DNA of 64,000 nucleotides from Cylicocyclus nassatus. Lineage: Eukaryota; Nematoda; Chromadorea; Rhabditida; Strongylidae. Under the pieces are notes generated by a model that saw only the letters and a program-made list of their open reading frames with translations, had not been told where the DNA came from and searched no databases. Every line of letters begins with the position of its first letter. The stretch's first letter is position 1. The translations under genes were made by a program, and so were the position numbers. Positions 29,264-40,599 of the stretch are shown here, in pieces. The stretch spans positions 76,653,594 to 76,717,593 of the forward strand of contig CATQJL010000001.1 of assembly GCA_958299035.1 (NCBI GenBank). The letters are read 5' to 3'.

Positions 29264-31945
29264 ATGCCCAGGTTACAAGAAAAGAGGACTTATAGTTTAA
29301 TCTCTGAAGTACCGCCGAACATGTCCTCATTAGTGCGAGAAGCATTAGCTTACCGCCAGAAAGTCGTGGTCACTCGACAGCAGCTGACATTCCTCAAACG
29401 TTGCAAGTCGACCGGAATGTTTCCACACTTCATCGCAAATAAGAAGTTGGGAGTGACATGCGGTTTACCAGAAAATCACCCAAGGATACGTGGACTCAAT
29501 ACGAACATTCTCAAAGTGGTGATCAAAGAAAAGCAGCGCACGCTATACTCCAACCTGCTGAAGTGTCAAACTAAAGAAGACTCATGCCGACGATATTTGA
29601 GTGATAATATGTGGTTGAGGATCGAAAGCGCGTCAAAACAGATATGCGACTCCTTGCGGTCTAAAACCAAAGCTCGACTTCGCGAAAAATTCGAAAAACT
29701 CTCGGGCGAAGGTAAGCGGAGTCTTTTGGGTGCCGATAGAAATCCACCAGTAGTTCACACTCTTGATACTATGACTGCTCGATCGAATGAAAACGCAAGT
29801 ACGGCAAGAGTCACGGTGCTAGGTAAAGCTCAAATCTCACCTAATGCTGTTGAATTTTTGAGTCTGGGACCTTCGTTTGCACCTACCCAGAATATAACAG
29901 CGAAAACTTATCGCAGCGTGTTAGGATCACTGCAACGATTAAGAGACCAGCTTCGGATTAACTTAAGACATGATGACCAACCACAAACAATCGATGCTCT
30001 AAGTAGAAGGACACTACCACCAATACCATTCCCATCTTCTTTCTACAAGGAGCCTGAGCCTTACGCTGTAGCCGACACAAAGTTCCGAATACTTTCTATG
30101 GGTATTTTGAACATTCTCAACGAAAATAAAAACATAAGAAGATCTAACTTAACGCATGCGCAGCAGCAAGGCTTTAGGGAGATGAGAGAACTGACCAGTA
30201 ATGGTACTATCCGCCTTTCGGTCAGTGACAAAGGTGGAGAGTTTGTAGTCATGTCACAAGACCTTGACCGCGAGATAGTTGAAGAACATCTGTCAGATAG
30301 AACTATTTATCAACCATCATGTGAGAAAGATTTTATATCACAAAGTAAGAAGCTAAATCACATCTGGACATTGATAGGTAGAGAAGCTGGCCTTCACGAG
30401 AAATTCCTTACTAGACTCAAGCTAGAAACCCCAACATGCCCTGTCTTTTATGGCTTAATTAAAACGCACAAACTCTCTTTGCTCGATTTGCAATCTGTGT
30501 CTGCAAAAACCTATAAGATACGACCCATCGTCAGTTGCACCAATGGGCCAACGGATCGAATATCTTGGTTCCTTGTCAAAATTGTCAGCCAACTTTTGAA
30601 CAGAATACCGGCCCACCTGAGCAGCACAAGTCATTTTCTAGAGTTACTACGCCAAACGAAGTTTAATGAGAATTGCGCGTATGAGACGTTCGATGTTAAC
30701 TCTTTGTATACAAATGTATCCATTGGAAGCGCCTTGCAAGCACTTTCTGAAATGCTGGACTCACATGGCACAACCATGATGATGTACGGCCTCAGCAAGA
30801 CGCGCATCGTAACGCTCATCAAAGAATGCTTGAACTGCAATATTTTCAGGTGGTGTGGAAAATATTACGCGCAGATTAGAGGGCTGGCAATGGGCCAAAG
30901 ATTAGCACCCGTGTTAGCAATCTGCTACATGAGCAAGATAGAACAACCTGTGCTATTCAGAAGCCCGCTTATGTACTGCAGGTATATTGACGATTGCTGT
31001 ATTATAACATCCACTCAGTCCGAAATGGACGAGTGCTTCAATATACTAAATCAGCAATCGCAGTACATAAGCCTGACAAGAGAAAAACCGCGAAACGGGT
31101 GGCTCCCTTTCTTGAATACGCAATTGATGATGAATAAAGGCTCAGTTAGCATCAAATGGTATCGCAAAGAGAGTAAGAAAAACATAATTTTGCACGCAAA
31201 GTCCGCACATCCGATGGCCGTCAAACGAGCTGTCATTCACAATATGTTTGAGACGGCAAAGAACATCAGTAGTGGCAGACGTGAACGAGATGAATCATTA
31301 AAAATGGCAGCTATGATTATGACGTCAAATGGATATACAATGCAGCCCAAACATTCAAGAAGAACTCCAAAAAAGATGGGTGAACAGAGTATCAATCGGG
31401 TACCTCTGTGCCTGCCTTTCATTTCCGAACGAGTCACTGCCGCAATCAAACAATGCCTAGTACAAGCACAGTTGGAGAAAGACGTCATACTTATCAATAT
31501 TCCGCGGGCTAACCTCAAGAGACAGTTAGTTCGCAACAGATTGTATGATAGTGCTTGTATTACACGAGACTGCGTAGTGTGCCCCTACGGAAAAGCAGGA
31601 GACTGCGCGAAATGTGGCGTTGTCTACCAAATTGAATGTATGAGCTGCTCTGCCATTTATATTGGAGAAACAGGTCGGCCGCTAAGCGTAAGGATAAGCG
31701 AGCATTTAGCCAGCAAAAAACGACAGAGTATAGTGTCTCCTTTAGGTAGACACAGAAATGTAGAGCACAACGGTGACGATTACAACATCAAATGCAAGAT
31801 TCTGGCCTTCGAAGATCAAATCGCTGCCCGAAAGGCTCTAGAAGCATCTTACATACTTGCCCGTGACCCAAAAATGAACGGCAAGAATGAAAAGCTTTCT
31901 ATCACAAGTGATCTATTGCCATATCTTGCGCTATGCGAACTATGA
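29264..31945 (+). CDS. Penelope-like element protein, copy F (intact)
   Basis: Intact 893-codon frame with the same RT boxes and GIY-YIG domain as copy A. Start ATG 41 bases before the right-hand point at which the next, truncated unit would break (see 31946-32305). The stop codon sits inside a short inverted repeat (31939-31948 with 31968-31977). Near-identity to copy A suggests recent amplification, or duplication in the assembly. Confidence 0.95.
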   Translation: MPRLQEKRTYSLISEVPPNMSSLVREALAYRQKVVVTRQQLTFLKRCKSTGMFPHFIANKKLGVTCGLPENHPRIRGLNTNILKVVIKEKQRTLYSNLLKCQTKEDSCRRYLSDNMWLRIESASKQICDSLRSKTKARLREKFEKLSGEGKRSLLGADRNPPVVHTLDTMTARSNENASTARVTVLGKAQISPNAVEFLSLGPSFAPTQNITAKTYRSVLGSLQRLRDQLRINLRHDDQPQTIDALSRRTLPPIPFPSSFYKEPEPYAVADTKFRILSMGILNILNENKNIRRSNLTHAQQQGFREMRELTSNGTIRLSVSDKGGEFVVMSQDLDREIVEEHLSDRTIYQPSCEKDFISQSKKLNHIWTLIGREAGLHEKFLTRLKLETPTCPVFYGLIKTHKLSLLDLQSVSAKTYKIRPIVSCTNGPTDRISWFLVKIVSQLLNRIPAHLSSTSHFLELLRQTKFNENCAYETFDVNSLYTNVSIGSALQALSEMLDSHGTTMMMYGLSKTRIVTLIKECLNCNIFRWCGKYYAQIRGLAMGQRLAPVLAICYMSKIEQPVLFRSPLMYCRYIDDCCIITSTQSEMDECFNILNQQSQYISLTREKPRNGWLPFLNTQLMMNKGSVSIKWYRKESKKNIILHAKSAHPMAVKRAVIHNMFETAKNISSGRRERDESLKMAAMIMTSNGYTMQPKHSRRTPKKMGEQSINRVPLCLPFISERVTAAIKQCLVQAQLEKDVILINIPRANLKRQLVRNRLYDSACITRDCVVCPYGKAGDCAKCGVVYQIECMSCSAIYIGETGRPLSVRISEHLASKKRQSIVSPLGRHRNVEHNGDDYNIKCKILAFEDQIAARKALEASYILARDPKMNGKNEKLSITSDLLPYLALCEL

Positions 31946-32305
31946 GATTGTCACCCTTACTTAAGCCATCTCATAGTGATCCAACTGCTCATTCGACAAG
32001 TTACTCGAGCACGTCCTGAAGCAGCATACGCTGCTGCCACGGTGATACACTTGGTGGGTAGACTTTCACGCCCAATCTCTCAATCTCCACCCGAGACGAA
32101 TCGAATACGCGGGTGTGAAGAGGTTTTGGCGGCAAGGAAAGTAATATCAGAGTGACTGACTCCTTTCCAGGCCTCTGAAGACGGTGTTTAACCGAAACGT
32201 AAGGCAGGAATAAAGTGTATCACCAATAAAAACCTGTACGGCATAGAAGAATTGTCAAAGTTATAAACTAAATGCCCAGGTTACAAGAAAAGAGGACTTA
32301 TAGTT
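31946..32305 (+). repeat. PLE pseudo-LTR after copy F plus 41 bp of a next ORF
   Basis: Complete pseudo-LTR to 32264, then the first 41 bases of another PLE frame (32265-32305), where homology stops. This gives the right boundary of the array. Confidence 0.9.
32163..32215 (+). ncRNA. Hammerhead ribozyme motif in PLE
   Basis: Consensus 53-base form, identical to 29155-29207. Confidence 0.75.
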
Positions 32306-32431
32306 TTATGTTAATGTGCTTCGAAATAAACAAAATATTTGTTCACAGCGAAGAGGAAATGACATTACATCAAAACTGGTGTGTGGATGCGCAATAGGGA
32401 CTTAGTATTATGAATGAAGGACTATAGAAAG

Positions 32432-32798
32432 TTAGGCGACTTGGTTGGACTTGGCAAACTTCTTTCGTAGACGGCTTTCGAGCCACTCCGAGAGCCATCT
32501 AAGGTGGTTTAGAGGCTGCCAATTGTTGTTACTGTAATAGCTAAATTTGAGAAATCTATGAAAACTGTGTACACAAATCAACTTGTAAGTCATGTATCCG
32601 CTATTTGTGATTGAGAGTGAGTAGCAAGCCAGCAAAAATGAACTCCCTTAGTGTGGCGTTCTCCAATACCGTTACTTTATCAATGTTTTGATCCTGATAA
32701 AAAAGCAGCGTAGGATTTTGAAGCGTAGTCATTTTCATTCGTTGTTCAACAGCACCACTGGCCGTATGATGATTATAGCTGCTATCATTTTTCTCATC
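32432..32798 (-). CDS. Gene 3' end, unknown product
   Basis: An open stretch from an acceptor ctcag| (exon start 32798) runs 65 codons to TAG at 32601. It contains EKNDSSYNHHTASG and then LLFYQDQNIDKVTVLENATL. If the in-frame donor GTAACG after NIDK is used, it joins in phase to a second exon (about 32432-32577, stop TAA at 32432-32434) reading ..NNNWQPLNHLRWLSEWLES and a basic tail. Both exons look coding; which ending is used is unclear. Upstream exons would overlap the divergent plus gene, so the acceptor may be false and the start local. Confidence 0.42.
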
Positions 32799-32832
32799 CT
32801 GAGCCTAGGTTAGACTCAATAAGCTGCGTAGC

Positions 32833-33419
32833 ATGGAACTCTATATTTATACTTCAGGTCCTACATTGACCGAGTCCGATCTATGCAAGAAGATGGATAG
32901 CGACATCATACCAGCATATTATTTCGATATAGGAGGACGAGGCTGTGATACGGTTTATTTGTCGCGTAAACAAATTCCGCTCACATATTTTGAACAGGTC
33001 CGTAAGATTACTCAAAACCTGCTCGCAAAGTCATCTTCTTTGTATTGATGGTTAGTTTAAAAAAAACGGGCTCAATGGTTTGGAACGATCCAAAAATATC
33101 GATACACCAGTGCGTCACCTCTGCTTCGCAGAGGCTCGCACTGGCCCTACTTTCTGTATGCCTTACTCATTCCCGCATAATAGTGACATTAAAACTCACC
33201 GCGTTATGCAGCCTATCACGAATGATTTGTAAACAGCTACTCATTCCTAGATCTTTTTTGCATGAGATCGGTATTTTCACGTGGATGAAACTTTTCTCGA
33301 AACAATAAATGCAAATTTGTGTAGGTTTGTGGACCTTTTATGGCTTGGTAGTCGCCATAACGACATTAATCATCGTGGGCTACATCTCTGTGCAAAAATT
33401 GTCTCAAATGATCAGTTAA
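32833..33419 (+). CDS. Small C-terminally anchored membrane protein, two exons
   Basis: Exon 1 is 32833-33001 (ATG at 32833, donor GTAAGA) and exon 2 is 33325-33419 (gtgtag acceptor, TAA at 33417-33419). The phase matches, giving 87 residues. The soluble part contains SDIIPAYYFDIGGRGCDTVY and is followed by a single membrane segment, LVVAITTLIIVGYISV. A short tail follows, so the protein is probably tail-anchored or single-pass. The intron carries a dispersed repeat (33109-33260). Family not recognised. Confidence 0.58.
33109..33260 (+). repeat. Dispersed repeat with a 37-base hairpin
   Basis: CAGTGCG..CCTCTGC TTC GCAGAGG..CGCACTGG folds into a near-perfect hairpin. It is followed by a block (aactcaccgcg..acgaatga..ctactcattcct) also found inverted at 46840-46976. 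It lies in the intron of the membrane-protein gene. Confidence 0.75.
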
Positions 33420-33584
33420 AATCTTGGGAAACTGAGCATTTACGCAACTAATTCTTTTTGGCGCCATCTTCGTAAAGTAACCAACTTTAGTCTAATTTTT
33501 TGGGCTAAAGTCTATGGCTTGTATAGTAGCTTGTCAAACATATCCGCGACTTTGCAAAAAGTTTATATACGGACCCAATTTTGC

Positions 33585-33830
33585 TGGCCAGAAGTTAAGT
33601 GGACCCGTTTCACGCGCAATTTCTAGGGGATCCACTTATCGGATCCGCTTGTGCTTTTGCACAATGGACTTTCCTGCTGCTAGGATGTACTATGCAAAAT
33701 TTGGGCCAAATAGGTTGGCTGGAACTCTTCCTACGAATTTCATGACAGACAGAGATTCACACACACAGACACACACACAAACGTAAACAACCCTTAGCCC
33801 GTTATTATAAGTTATGATAATACTCACAAT
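33585..33830 (+). repeat. Dispersed repeat ending in a CA-rich tract
   Basis: Resembles 36190-36420 and the sequence at 39584-39700 (gatccacttatcggatccgct, catgacagacag..., acacacac, cgtaaacaaccctt). The ca tract is at 33757-33782. Confidence 0.6.
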
Positions 33831-34199
33831 TATACAAATCGCAACAAAACATTCCAACGGACGCGCGATAAGATTCCGCAGGGAATCTTCCGCGTGGGAA
33901 CCATAGATGCGATAAGGTGAGAAGGACTCCTCCAGGGTGAAGGGTGTTTCAGTTAATCGTGAAATCATAAAATGTTGACCAGGGGGGGGAGAGGGGGTGA
34001 TGGTGTTCTCTTAACTCTGATCAAATTTTATCATCTTAAATTTTCTGGCATTAATGGTTGTCTTTTTACCGGAATGTGAAGACTGAAGTAAAATTGGAAC
34101 CACCTATATGTTTTTAAAATTACCATAGAAGATGTGTACGCGAGAGCATCTGCTTTGGGAAAGAGGTAGACCATTTTTAAGCATTTGCGAATTTTCAAA

Positions 34200-34900
34200 G
34201 GAAAAAACCTGTAACTTTTGTATATAAACAGCAACATTAGCAACAAAAATTGTTTTCAGAACCACCTTTTTTTCAGCTTCCAGGAAATATGTGGTTTGCT
34301 AAGATCCTTTCAAAAAAGTCTAGGAGTTCTGAATTTCCGGATGTTTACGAACTTTTAGATTAAAAAAAATCCATAACTTCTGGAGATAAACATCTGTGCG
34401 CAGCTGTGATCACCATCGGAACCGCCTCGTCCCCCGTTTTTAGAAAATATGTAGCATGTCTGAGATTCGTCCAAAAATGTGCCTGGGTGAAGGGTGTGGC
34501 TAGTAATTTCTGGAAATTTTCGAGTTTTTAAAATAAAGAATTATTAACTTTTGTAAGTGAACATCTTGTACTCCGAGATGGTCATCACTGGAACCGTCTC
34601 GTCCTCCGCTTTTAGAAAATATATACACTTCCTGGGGTCCATTGAAAAAGTGTCGGTAAAGGGTGGGTGAGACTATCATAGTGGGAGTGCTCAAGTAGAC
34701 GTATTTTCACAATAGTAAAAAAGCCTCCACTTGAGCACCCCCATTATAAAAGTCTCACCCACCCTTCACCCGGCACATTTTTCAAAGGATCCTAGCCAAG
34801 ATATATATTGTCTGAAAGCTGAGGACAAGACAGTTCCAATGGTGAGATGGCCATCTACAAAAGTTATGAATCTTTTTTAATGTCGAAAACTCGTAAGTGT
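34200..34900. repeat. Diverged direct units with an inverted centre
   Basis: Two or three related units of roughly 190 bases (each with a ggaaccgcctcgtcc-like block and a gaaaatat block) are followed by an inverted unit. 34664-34690 and 34748-34770 pair across the stretch agtgctcaagtag/cacttgagcac. Non-coding. Confidence 0.6.
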
Positions 34901-34922
34901 CTATCACTAGGCACACCTTTCA

Positions 34923-35432
34923 CTAGGTGCTTCTATGGACGGACTCTAGGCAAACTATTTGATCCCTGAAACCAGAAGAAAACGTTGTAGCACGAAACTT
35001 TCTTCGCTGACGTTGCTGTGCAGCTACAGAAGCTACTACTGTTCCTCCTGGAAGTTCGTAAAAGCCTATAAATCTTCTTCCTCCTTTCCGATACACAAAC
35101 AGTTCCCGTACAATATCTCCTTTGCTTGACCTTACCTTACTGTTGATTTTTTTTCGGCTTTTGGTGAAGGGTGTTACCCTGGAATGATATCCACGAAAGT
35201 CCATTCAAAAATGGGCTTTTCGCGAATGAAACGCGAATAAAATGGGCTTAGTCCCTGCGGTGCGATAAGATATCGCGTCCGCGAATCCATTCATTCCATA
35301 CAAAAATGCTTCAGCAAACCTTTCTTCAACTTGCCTCAACCTGTTTACCCACTCTGCAAACTCATTCCTGCCAAGTGGTCGATATCTAGGCTGATCTAAC
35401 TTTACTATATCAGTCACGTGGACACTCCGTTC
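34923..35432 (-). CDS. Unknown basic protein, two or more exons
   Basis: Exon 35302-35432 (no ATG; an upstream exon is needed, or a GTG at 35417) has donor GTATGG in phase 2. It joins to exon 34923-35139 (aatcaacag acceptor, stop at 34923-34925). The joined frame reads PRYRPLGRNEFAEWVNRLRQ, then SSKGDIVRELFVYRKGGRRF and IGFYELPGGTVVASV. The composition is that of a compact soluble basic protein. The last codons may instead be removed by a small intron (gtttcag just before). Family unknown. Confidence 0.45.
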
Positions 35433-35486
35433 TTTTCCGTTTCATTACACCTCATACAATGCCATTTATTAACTATGACTATGCAT

Positions 35487-35613
35487 TTAAATTAGTTTCA
35501 GTCCATCCAAAATCCAAGTAATATCAGGGCATTCGCTCTTCAAAACTTCTATGAATCTGCTTTGAATCAAATTCGTATGTGGAGTTTCCAGCAGAAAGCA
35601 AACTTTGGCTAGA
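35487..35613 (-). CDS. Possible terminal exon, unknown
   Basis: Open 41-codon stretch ending in TAA at 35487-35489, entered in phase 2. It reads KVCFLLETPHTNLIQSRF and SECPDITWILDGLKLI, which looks like real protein. It lies upstream of the gene ending at 34923 on the same strand. No partner exon was found. Confidence 0.35.
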
Positions 35614-36189
35614 CTTGCATTGCAATTTGTGAATCAAAATGTTTATCTCACAGAAAACCTTGTACTACACTACAACACAAAGGCTTTTAAGCTAGAAAAA
35701 CTTTGGATCTGCAAAAAAAATTGATGGCTTCTCATGTTTAGCAACCCCAAAACTTTCACGCAAATATGGCGTTTGATATATGAAGCTGTTACTTGCATCA
35801 ACTGTGTGAGTTTGAGGGATGGATACTAGAATGATGACAAAGTCACTGAATTCAATTTTGCGTTTAGAACTTATCTAGTATACTCTGATCCCAAGTCATA
35901 TGTGCTTTTGATGATCAAAGTTGCTTAGGGGATGTGCTACGAACAACTGAAGCAAAGCGGACTTATATCCGTCTCAGCATTTAGGAAATGCTTGAACCAA
36001 AGCCTTTTGCTAACCAACGCCTACGAGCTTCATCTCTGAGCACACTCTCCCCATTTTCTTAGGTAGGAGCTCGTAGCGGTGATTTATTCTACTAACCTTT
36101 TGAGAGCCTATTCGCTCAAGACGTACTACATTTTCGGGCTAAAATGTACACATACCCATTCATGCAAATCATGACTTTGCAAAGAATCG
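35614..36189. other. No gene seen
   Basis: AT-rich, with an imperfect 20-bp inverted pair (gcctacgagct / aggagctcgtagc) at 36023-36077. Nothing else noted. Confidence 0.4.
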
Positions 36190-36460
36190 AACCTACTCAG
36201 TCCTGCAAGCTCAGAGTGGAGCGTGGCTCCGTTTGAGCAAATCCTGTAGGGATCTACGCATCGGATCCGCTAGTCTTTGTGCATGTGCTGTTACTTGCTA
36301 GCATGTATTCCGCATTTTTGTCTCAAAACCTTGGGATGCCCCATGATTTTCGTAACAGAGTGAAATTCAACACACATAAACACACGTAAACAACCCTTGT
36401 CCGTTATCGTCATAACTTATCATGACGAGCTGAAGGGGTTGTTTGCATGTTTTTGTGTGT
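36190..36460 (+). repeat. Dispersed repeat, target of the LINE
   Basis: Same family as 33585-33830. Its continuation is at 39584-39700, so the LINE split one repeat copy. Confidence 0.55.
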
Positions 36461-36476
36461 ATGTGTCTGAATGTCT
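36461..36476. repeat. LINE target-site duplication, left
   Basis: ATGTGTCTGAATGTCT, identical to 39568-39583. Confidence 0.9.
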
Positions 36477-39400
36477 TCTTCTTCTTCTTCTTTATCTTCG
36501 CCATTGTCCCGCGGGGCAGGGTCGGCGGTGGTGCATTTCTGCTTCCATTTGACTCGATCAGCTGCTTATTGTGTTCGAGCTTTGCAATATGCAGGTCGTT
36601 CCGAATGGTGTCCAACCAGCGTTGATTCGGCCGGCCACGTGCTCTCTTCCCTTGTGGAATCTAGACGAAGTTGCTGTTTTTGCTACTGTATCATCTTCAC
36701 TTCGTAAAACGTGACCATAGCATCGTAATCTGGCAACTCGCATCTTATCCGCGATAGGTGCAACTCCGAATATGTGTCGTACATCATCGTTCGTGACGCA
36801 GTTTCTTCTCCTTAGGCCAAATATCCATCTTATCATTCGCGTCTCCATCGTGCTCAGGATCTGCTCGTGTTTCCTTTGCTGGCCAACATTCGACTCCGTA
36901 AAGTGCGCTTGGCCTTACCACAGTCCGATACACTTTCGACTTGAGATACAACGGAATCGCAGAGTACTCCTGTTACTTGCCGCCATTTTAGCCACGCCGC
37001 GTTCGTCCTAACACGAGCATCAGTGATCGTGTCGCAATCCGACGTCACTCGGGAGCCCAGGTATTTGAATATCGTGACCTTCTTCAGCGGCTCCTATCGA
37101 TGCTAATTATGTCATCGGTTCGCTCTCCGCATTTCAGGTACTCGATCTTTGCTACGTTCAATCGCAGGCCATATTCCGCTAATCGTGTCTTCCATCTCAC
37201 AGTCGCCTCTTCAAGCTCTTGTCTCGATCCGCTTGCTAGCTCGACGTCGTCTGCGTAAAGGAGCGTCCACGGATGCGGCAGCTGAATGTCCTTGGTCACC
37301 GTGTCCATGCACCATATAAAGAAAAGCGGTGATAGAGCCGATCCTTGATGTACTCCGACTTGGATTGGGGATGGCGTTGACGTCCCACTGCACAGCGTAT
37401 GGCGCCCGTCGTGTTCGTATAGAGGAGTTTGATTCAGCGAACGTACTCTTTTGAAGTCGTGTTGCCTCAGCGCATACCAGATCAGCCCATGTGCTATCCG
37501 AACAAATGCCTTTTCTAAATCCAGGAATGCGAAATGAATCGGAATCCGTTTCTCGAAATGCCTTTCCATTAGCAATCGTACTGCGTGGATGGCGTTGATG
37601 GTGCCAGATCCTCTTACAAAGCCACACTGATTCGGGGTGACCTCCACTATACTTCGAATGCGTGCGTCAATGACTCGTTCGGAGATCTTCATCGTGTGGC
37701 ATAGCAATCGTATTGGTCGATATGTTGAACAGTCGCTGACGTCGCCCTTTTCCTTCCAGATAGGGACTGTAACACTCGTAGTCCAGATTCGCGGCAACTG
37801 TCCGTCGACGATAATGCGGTTAAAGAGCGATGTGGGATATGCCGCTCCACGCTGCCCCATCATCTTCCATACTTCAGCAGGATGTCGTCGGGTCCCGGGT
37901 CTTTACCGCTAGACATCTTCCTCAGTGCCTGCACAACTTCTGACTCCTCGATCCGAGATACCAGTCCAAATGTGGGGGCTCCTTGCGGTACTAACGGGTG
38001 CGGGAACTCTCCATTAAATAGGCCTTTGTAGTATTCACTCCACCGCTTGAGTATTGCCCTCGGCTTCGTCAGGAGGTTGCCCTCTGCTTCCTTTATGTGC
38101 ATGACGTGGTCGATGTCCTGCTTCGCTCGATGTCGTGCGGCGGCCAGTCGGTAGACCTTGTTAGCTCCAGCAGGTCCTTCCAGCTCGTCGTAAAGTCTCT
38201 TGTAGTGTGCTTCCTTTGCTTCGGCTACCGCGTGCTTCGCCTTCGAGTTCTGTTCTCGATATTGACGGAGGTCCTCATTTGAGTGTGAGCGCTGCCAGGC
38301 TTTAAAGGCTTCTTTCTTCTCCTTGATCACTTGCTGGACTGACTCAAACCACCACCAGATCTGCTTGTCTAAAAACCGGCGTCCTGGCTTGGTGGTTCCC
38401 AAGATTGTCTTGGCCCTCGATCGTATCTGCGAAGTAATCCGTTTCCACTGCTCTTCAATCGACTCCTTATCATCCATCGACACCCTCAAATCGTTAAAGG
38501 CATCTCTGACTTGCTGGCGATGTTCGGGAAGCCTCCACCATTTAATCCTCTTTGTGCTCGTCCTTCTGGCTTGTGAATGTGTGGATGTTCAGTCGAAGAT
38601 CCAGTACGAGCAACCGGTGTTGTGGCGCAAATGCATGTGTCGCCGTTGGTATAACTTTCGCGTTCATCACCAAAAGCAAATGGCATCGGCGCAGCATCCA
38701 GTAGTCGATCTGAGTTGAGCGGTCTTTACTCGCGTACGTGATCAAATGTGACTCCCGCTTCTTGAAAAATGTGTTCGCTATAGCCAAATCGTGTGCTTCG
38801 GCGGCTTCCAGGATGCGTTTTCCATCCTCATTCCTCGACCGTATCCATTTTCACTATGGTATCGCTTGAATCCATCGTGTTTGTGGCCAACGTGCCCATT
38901 AAGACCGCCTCCTATGAAGATGTAGTCTGCGGCGTCAAATGTCCTTAGCAGGATGTTGAAGTCCCTCCAAAACACGTCCTTCTCGGCTTCGGTACATGCG
39001 AATTGCGGGGCATACCACGAGACTATTCGAAGCGTGGCATCATCTGCTCCGATCTTCATCGCCATCAATCTATCTGAAATGCGCGTCACTTCGGTCACTA
39101 ATTCGCGGTATCTACCGCTGACGATGATCGCGACTCCATTCTGGCGGCTGCTATCTCCCGTGTAGTATGAACGATATCCCTCGCCGATGTCCTTAGCCTG
39201 CCTCCCTTTCCATTTCGTTTCCTGTATACATGCGATGTCAATGTGTCGCCCCTTCAGCCTATCACATAGCTCCCGGCTGCGGCTCGTCAGCGTTCCTATA
39301 TTAATCGTCGCTAGTCGGATTTCCTGGACTCGCTTCTTTGACCTGCCTCGTCCGGGGGCAGGTAGCCTTAGCTCACTATTCGCGCCATGCGGGCAATGAC

Positions 39401-39567
39401 GCGCGGCTTGACGAAAACCCTTAATAGTCCGATGCATGTGACACGACTGAATAGTACAGTCCCCGGCGCGTCGCTCCGCCTGACGGGACAAGGCCGCGTC
39501 GTTTGCCGGGGTTGATCCCCGTTGCCAGCCGGCACCGCGGGGAAGTGACGATGAGACTTTGCCGGCC
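36477..39567 (-). mobile_element. Full-length RTE-type non-LTR retrotransposon
   Basis: 3091 bp between perfect 16-bp duplications. The 3' end (plus-strand left) is a (CTT)n run, AAG repeats on the sense strand, as is usual for RTE tails. It encodes endonuclease and reverse transcriptase in one decayed frame and has a very short 5' leader. Confidence 0.9.
36480..39567 (-). pseudogene. RTE endonuclease/reverse transcriptase, frameshifted
   Basis: The apurinic-endonuclease-like part (38840-39500) shows IACIQETKW, RIVSWYAPQ and FIGGGLNGHVG (the usual GDFN-type motif is altered). Near 38830 the frame shifts to 38542-38787 (STQIDYWMLRR, APQHRLLVLDL) and again near 38490. 37860-38489 covers the linker. 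The RT follows in 37084-37863: TYRPIRLLCHTMKISERV, FLDLEKAFVR (the usual AFD aspartate is V), and an intact YADDVEL. The C-terminal part (36480-37050) is in several frames, with CYGHVLRSEDDTVAK. At least four frameshifts make it non-functional. Confidence 0.9.
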
Positions 39568-39583
39568 ATGTGTCTGAATGTCT
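39568..39583. repeat. LINE target-site duplication, right
   Basis: Identical 16-mer to 36461-36476. Confidence 0.9.
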
Positions 39584-39669
39584 GTCTGTCACGAAATTCA
39601 CAGGGCAAGTTCCAGCAAAGGTCTTGAGCTAGAATTCTGGTCATAGCACCCTGTCAGCATAATAGATCA

Positions 39670-40090
39670 ACTAGATGGCTTGCCGGCTCCGCTCGGCCCT
39701 GTAGAAATACTATGATAAAACTTTCCTTATCGCTGTACAACTTTTCCCTGTGCCCACGTCTTCAAGCAAATTCACTATTCCCACTATTTTAGTAATCAGG
39801 ATGCTCGATTACCCCCCTGTGCCAACTCCCAGCACCAAAGCTCAAACTTTCCAAAAAATCGATAAAATCGATAAAAGTAATGGATAATTCTAAAAACTAA
39901 TATTGTATTCGAAATCAGCATACTCGATTACTGCCAATTTCCAGCCCCGTAGCTCAAACTTTGCAGAGAAATCGATAAAAATCGATAAAATCCATATCGA
40001 TCGATGGCGAAGAGTAGCTTACGAGATCCGCCCGCCCCGAAGTGTATGTGTGCCAAGTTTAGTCCGGATCGGTTCAGAAATGAAATTTTC
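39670..40090 (+). repeat. Dispersed repeat (ccggctccgctcgg family)
   Basis: Two or three diverged tandem units, each with gattaccccy..tgccaactcccagc..agctcaaacttt..aaatcgataaaatcgataaa. The end has gtgccaagtttagtccggatcggtt. Related copies are at 43560-43960 and 52437-52620. Confidence 0.75.
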
Positions 40091-40105
40091 TGTTCGGAAC
40101 GTAAA

Positions 40106-40265
40106 GGCTGCTGCATGACGAGGACGAAATACCTTTGGACGCGATCGTGGCTTTATTAGCCGCAGAGCGCATGAGGCGCAGGATTTACAACGGTGAGGAT
40201 ACGCGTGCGCCATGGTCGCGCCCGCTCAACTAATACTACTTTTGCGCCTTCGTCATGCAGCAGCC
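40106..40265. mobile_element. 160-bp MITE, GCTGCTGCATGACG family
   Basis: GGCTGCTGCATGACGAGG.. and ..CCTTCGTCATGCAGCAGCC are inverted ends, flanked by acgtaaa and tttacgt. Inserted inside the preceding dispersed repeat. Confidence 0.8.
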
Positions 40266-40599
40266 TTTACGTACAGACACACAAACAAGCAAACAGACAG
40301 ATTACAGCTTTATGTATAAGAGTGTGTGTGAAATGGGTTGTGGCTAATAGTTACAACTTTCAAAAATTTGTAGCGAAAAGTATGACACAGATCTGAAAAC
40401 GTAACAGCCTCAGATCGTGAATCTTTCCTGCTTTCGAATTTCGAGGTTCTTGTCAAAAGTGGCAACATAATTATGATTGCTCCCTCCAAGCTTTTGCTAG
40501 CCGCGCTCCTCCCTTTGCTTCACACATACTTGTATAGCGTTTTGCTATCCGGGCACTTGGAGAATCCCCCCCCCCCCACCCTCAACTCCTTTTCACCCA

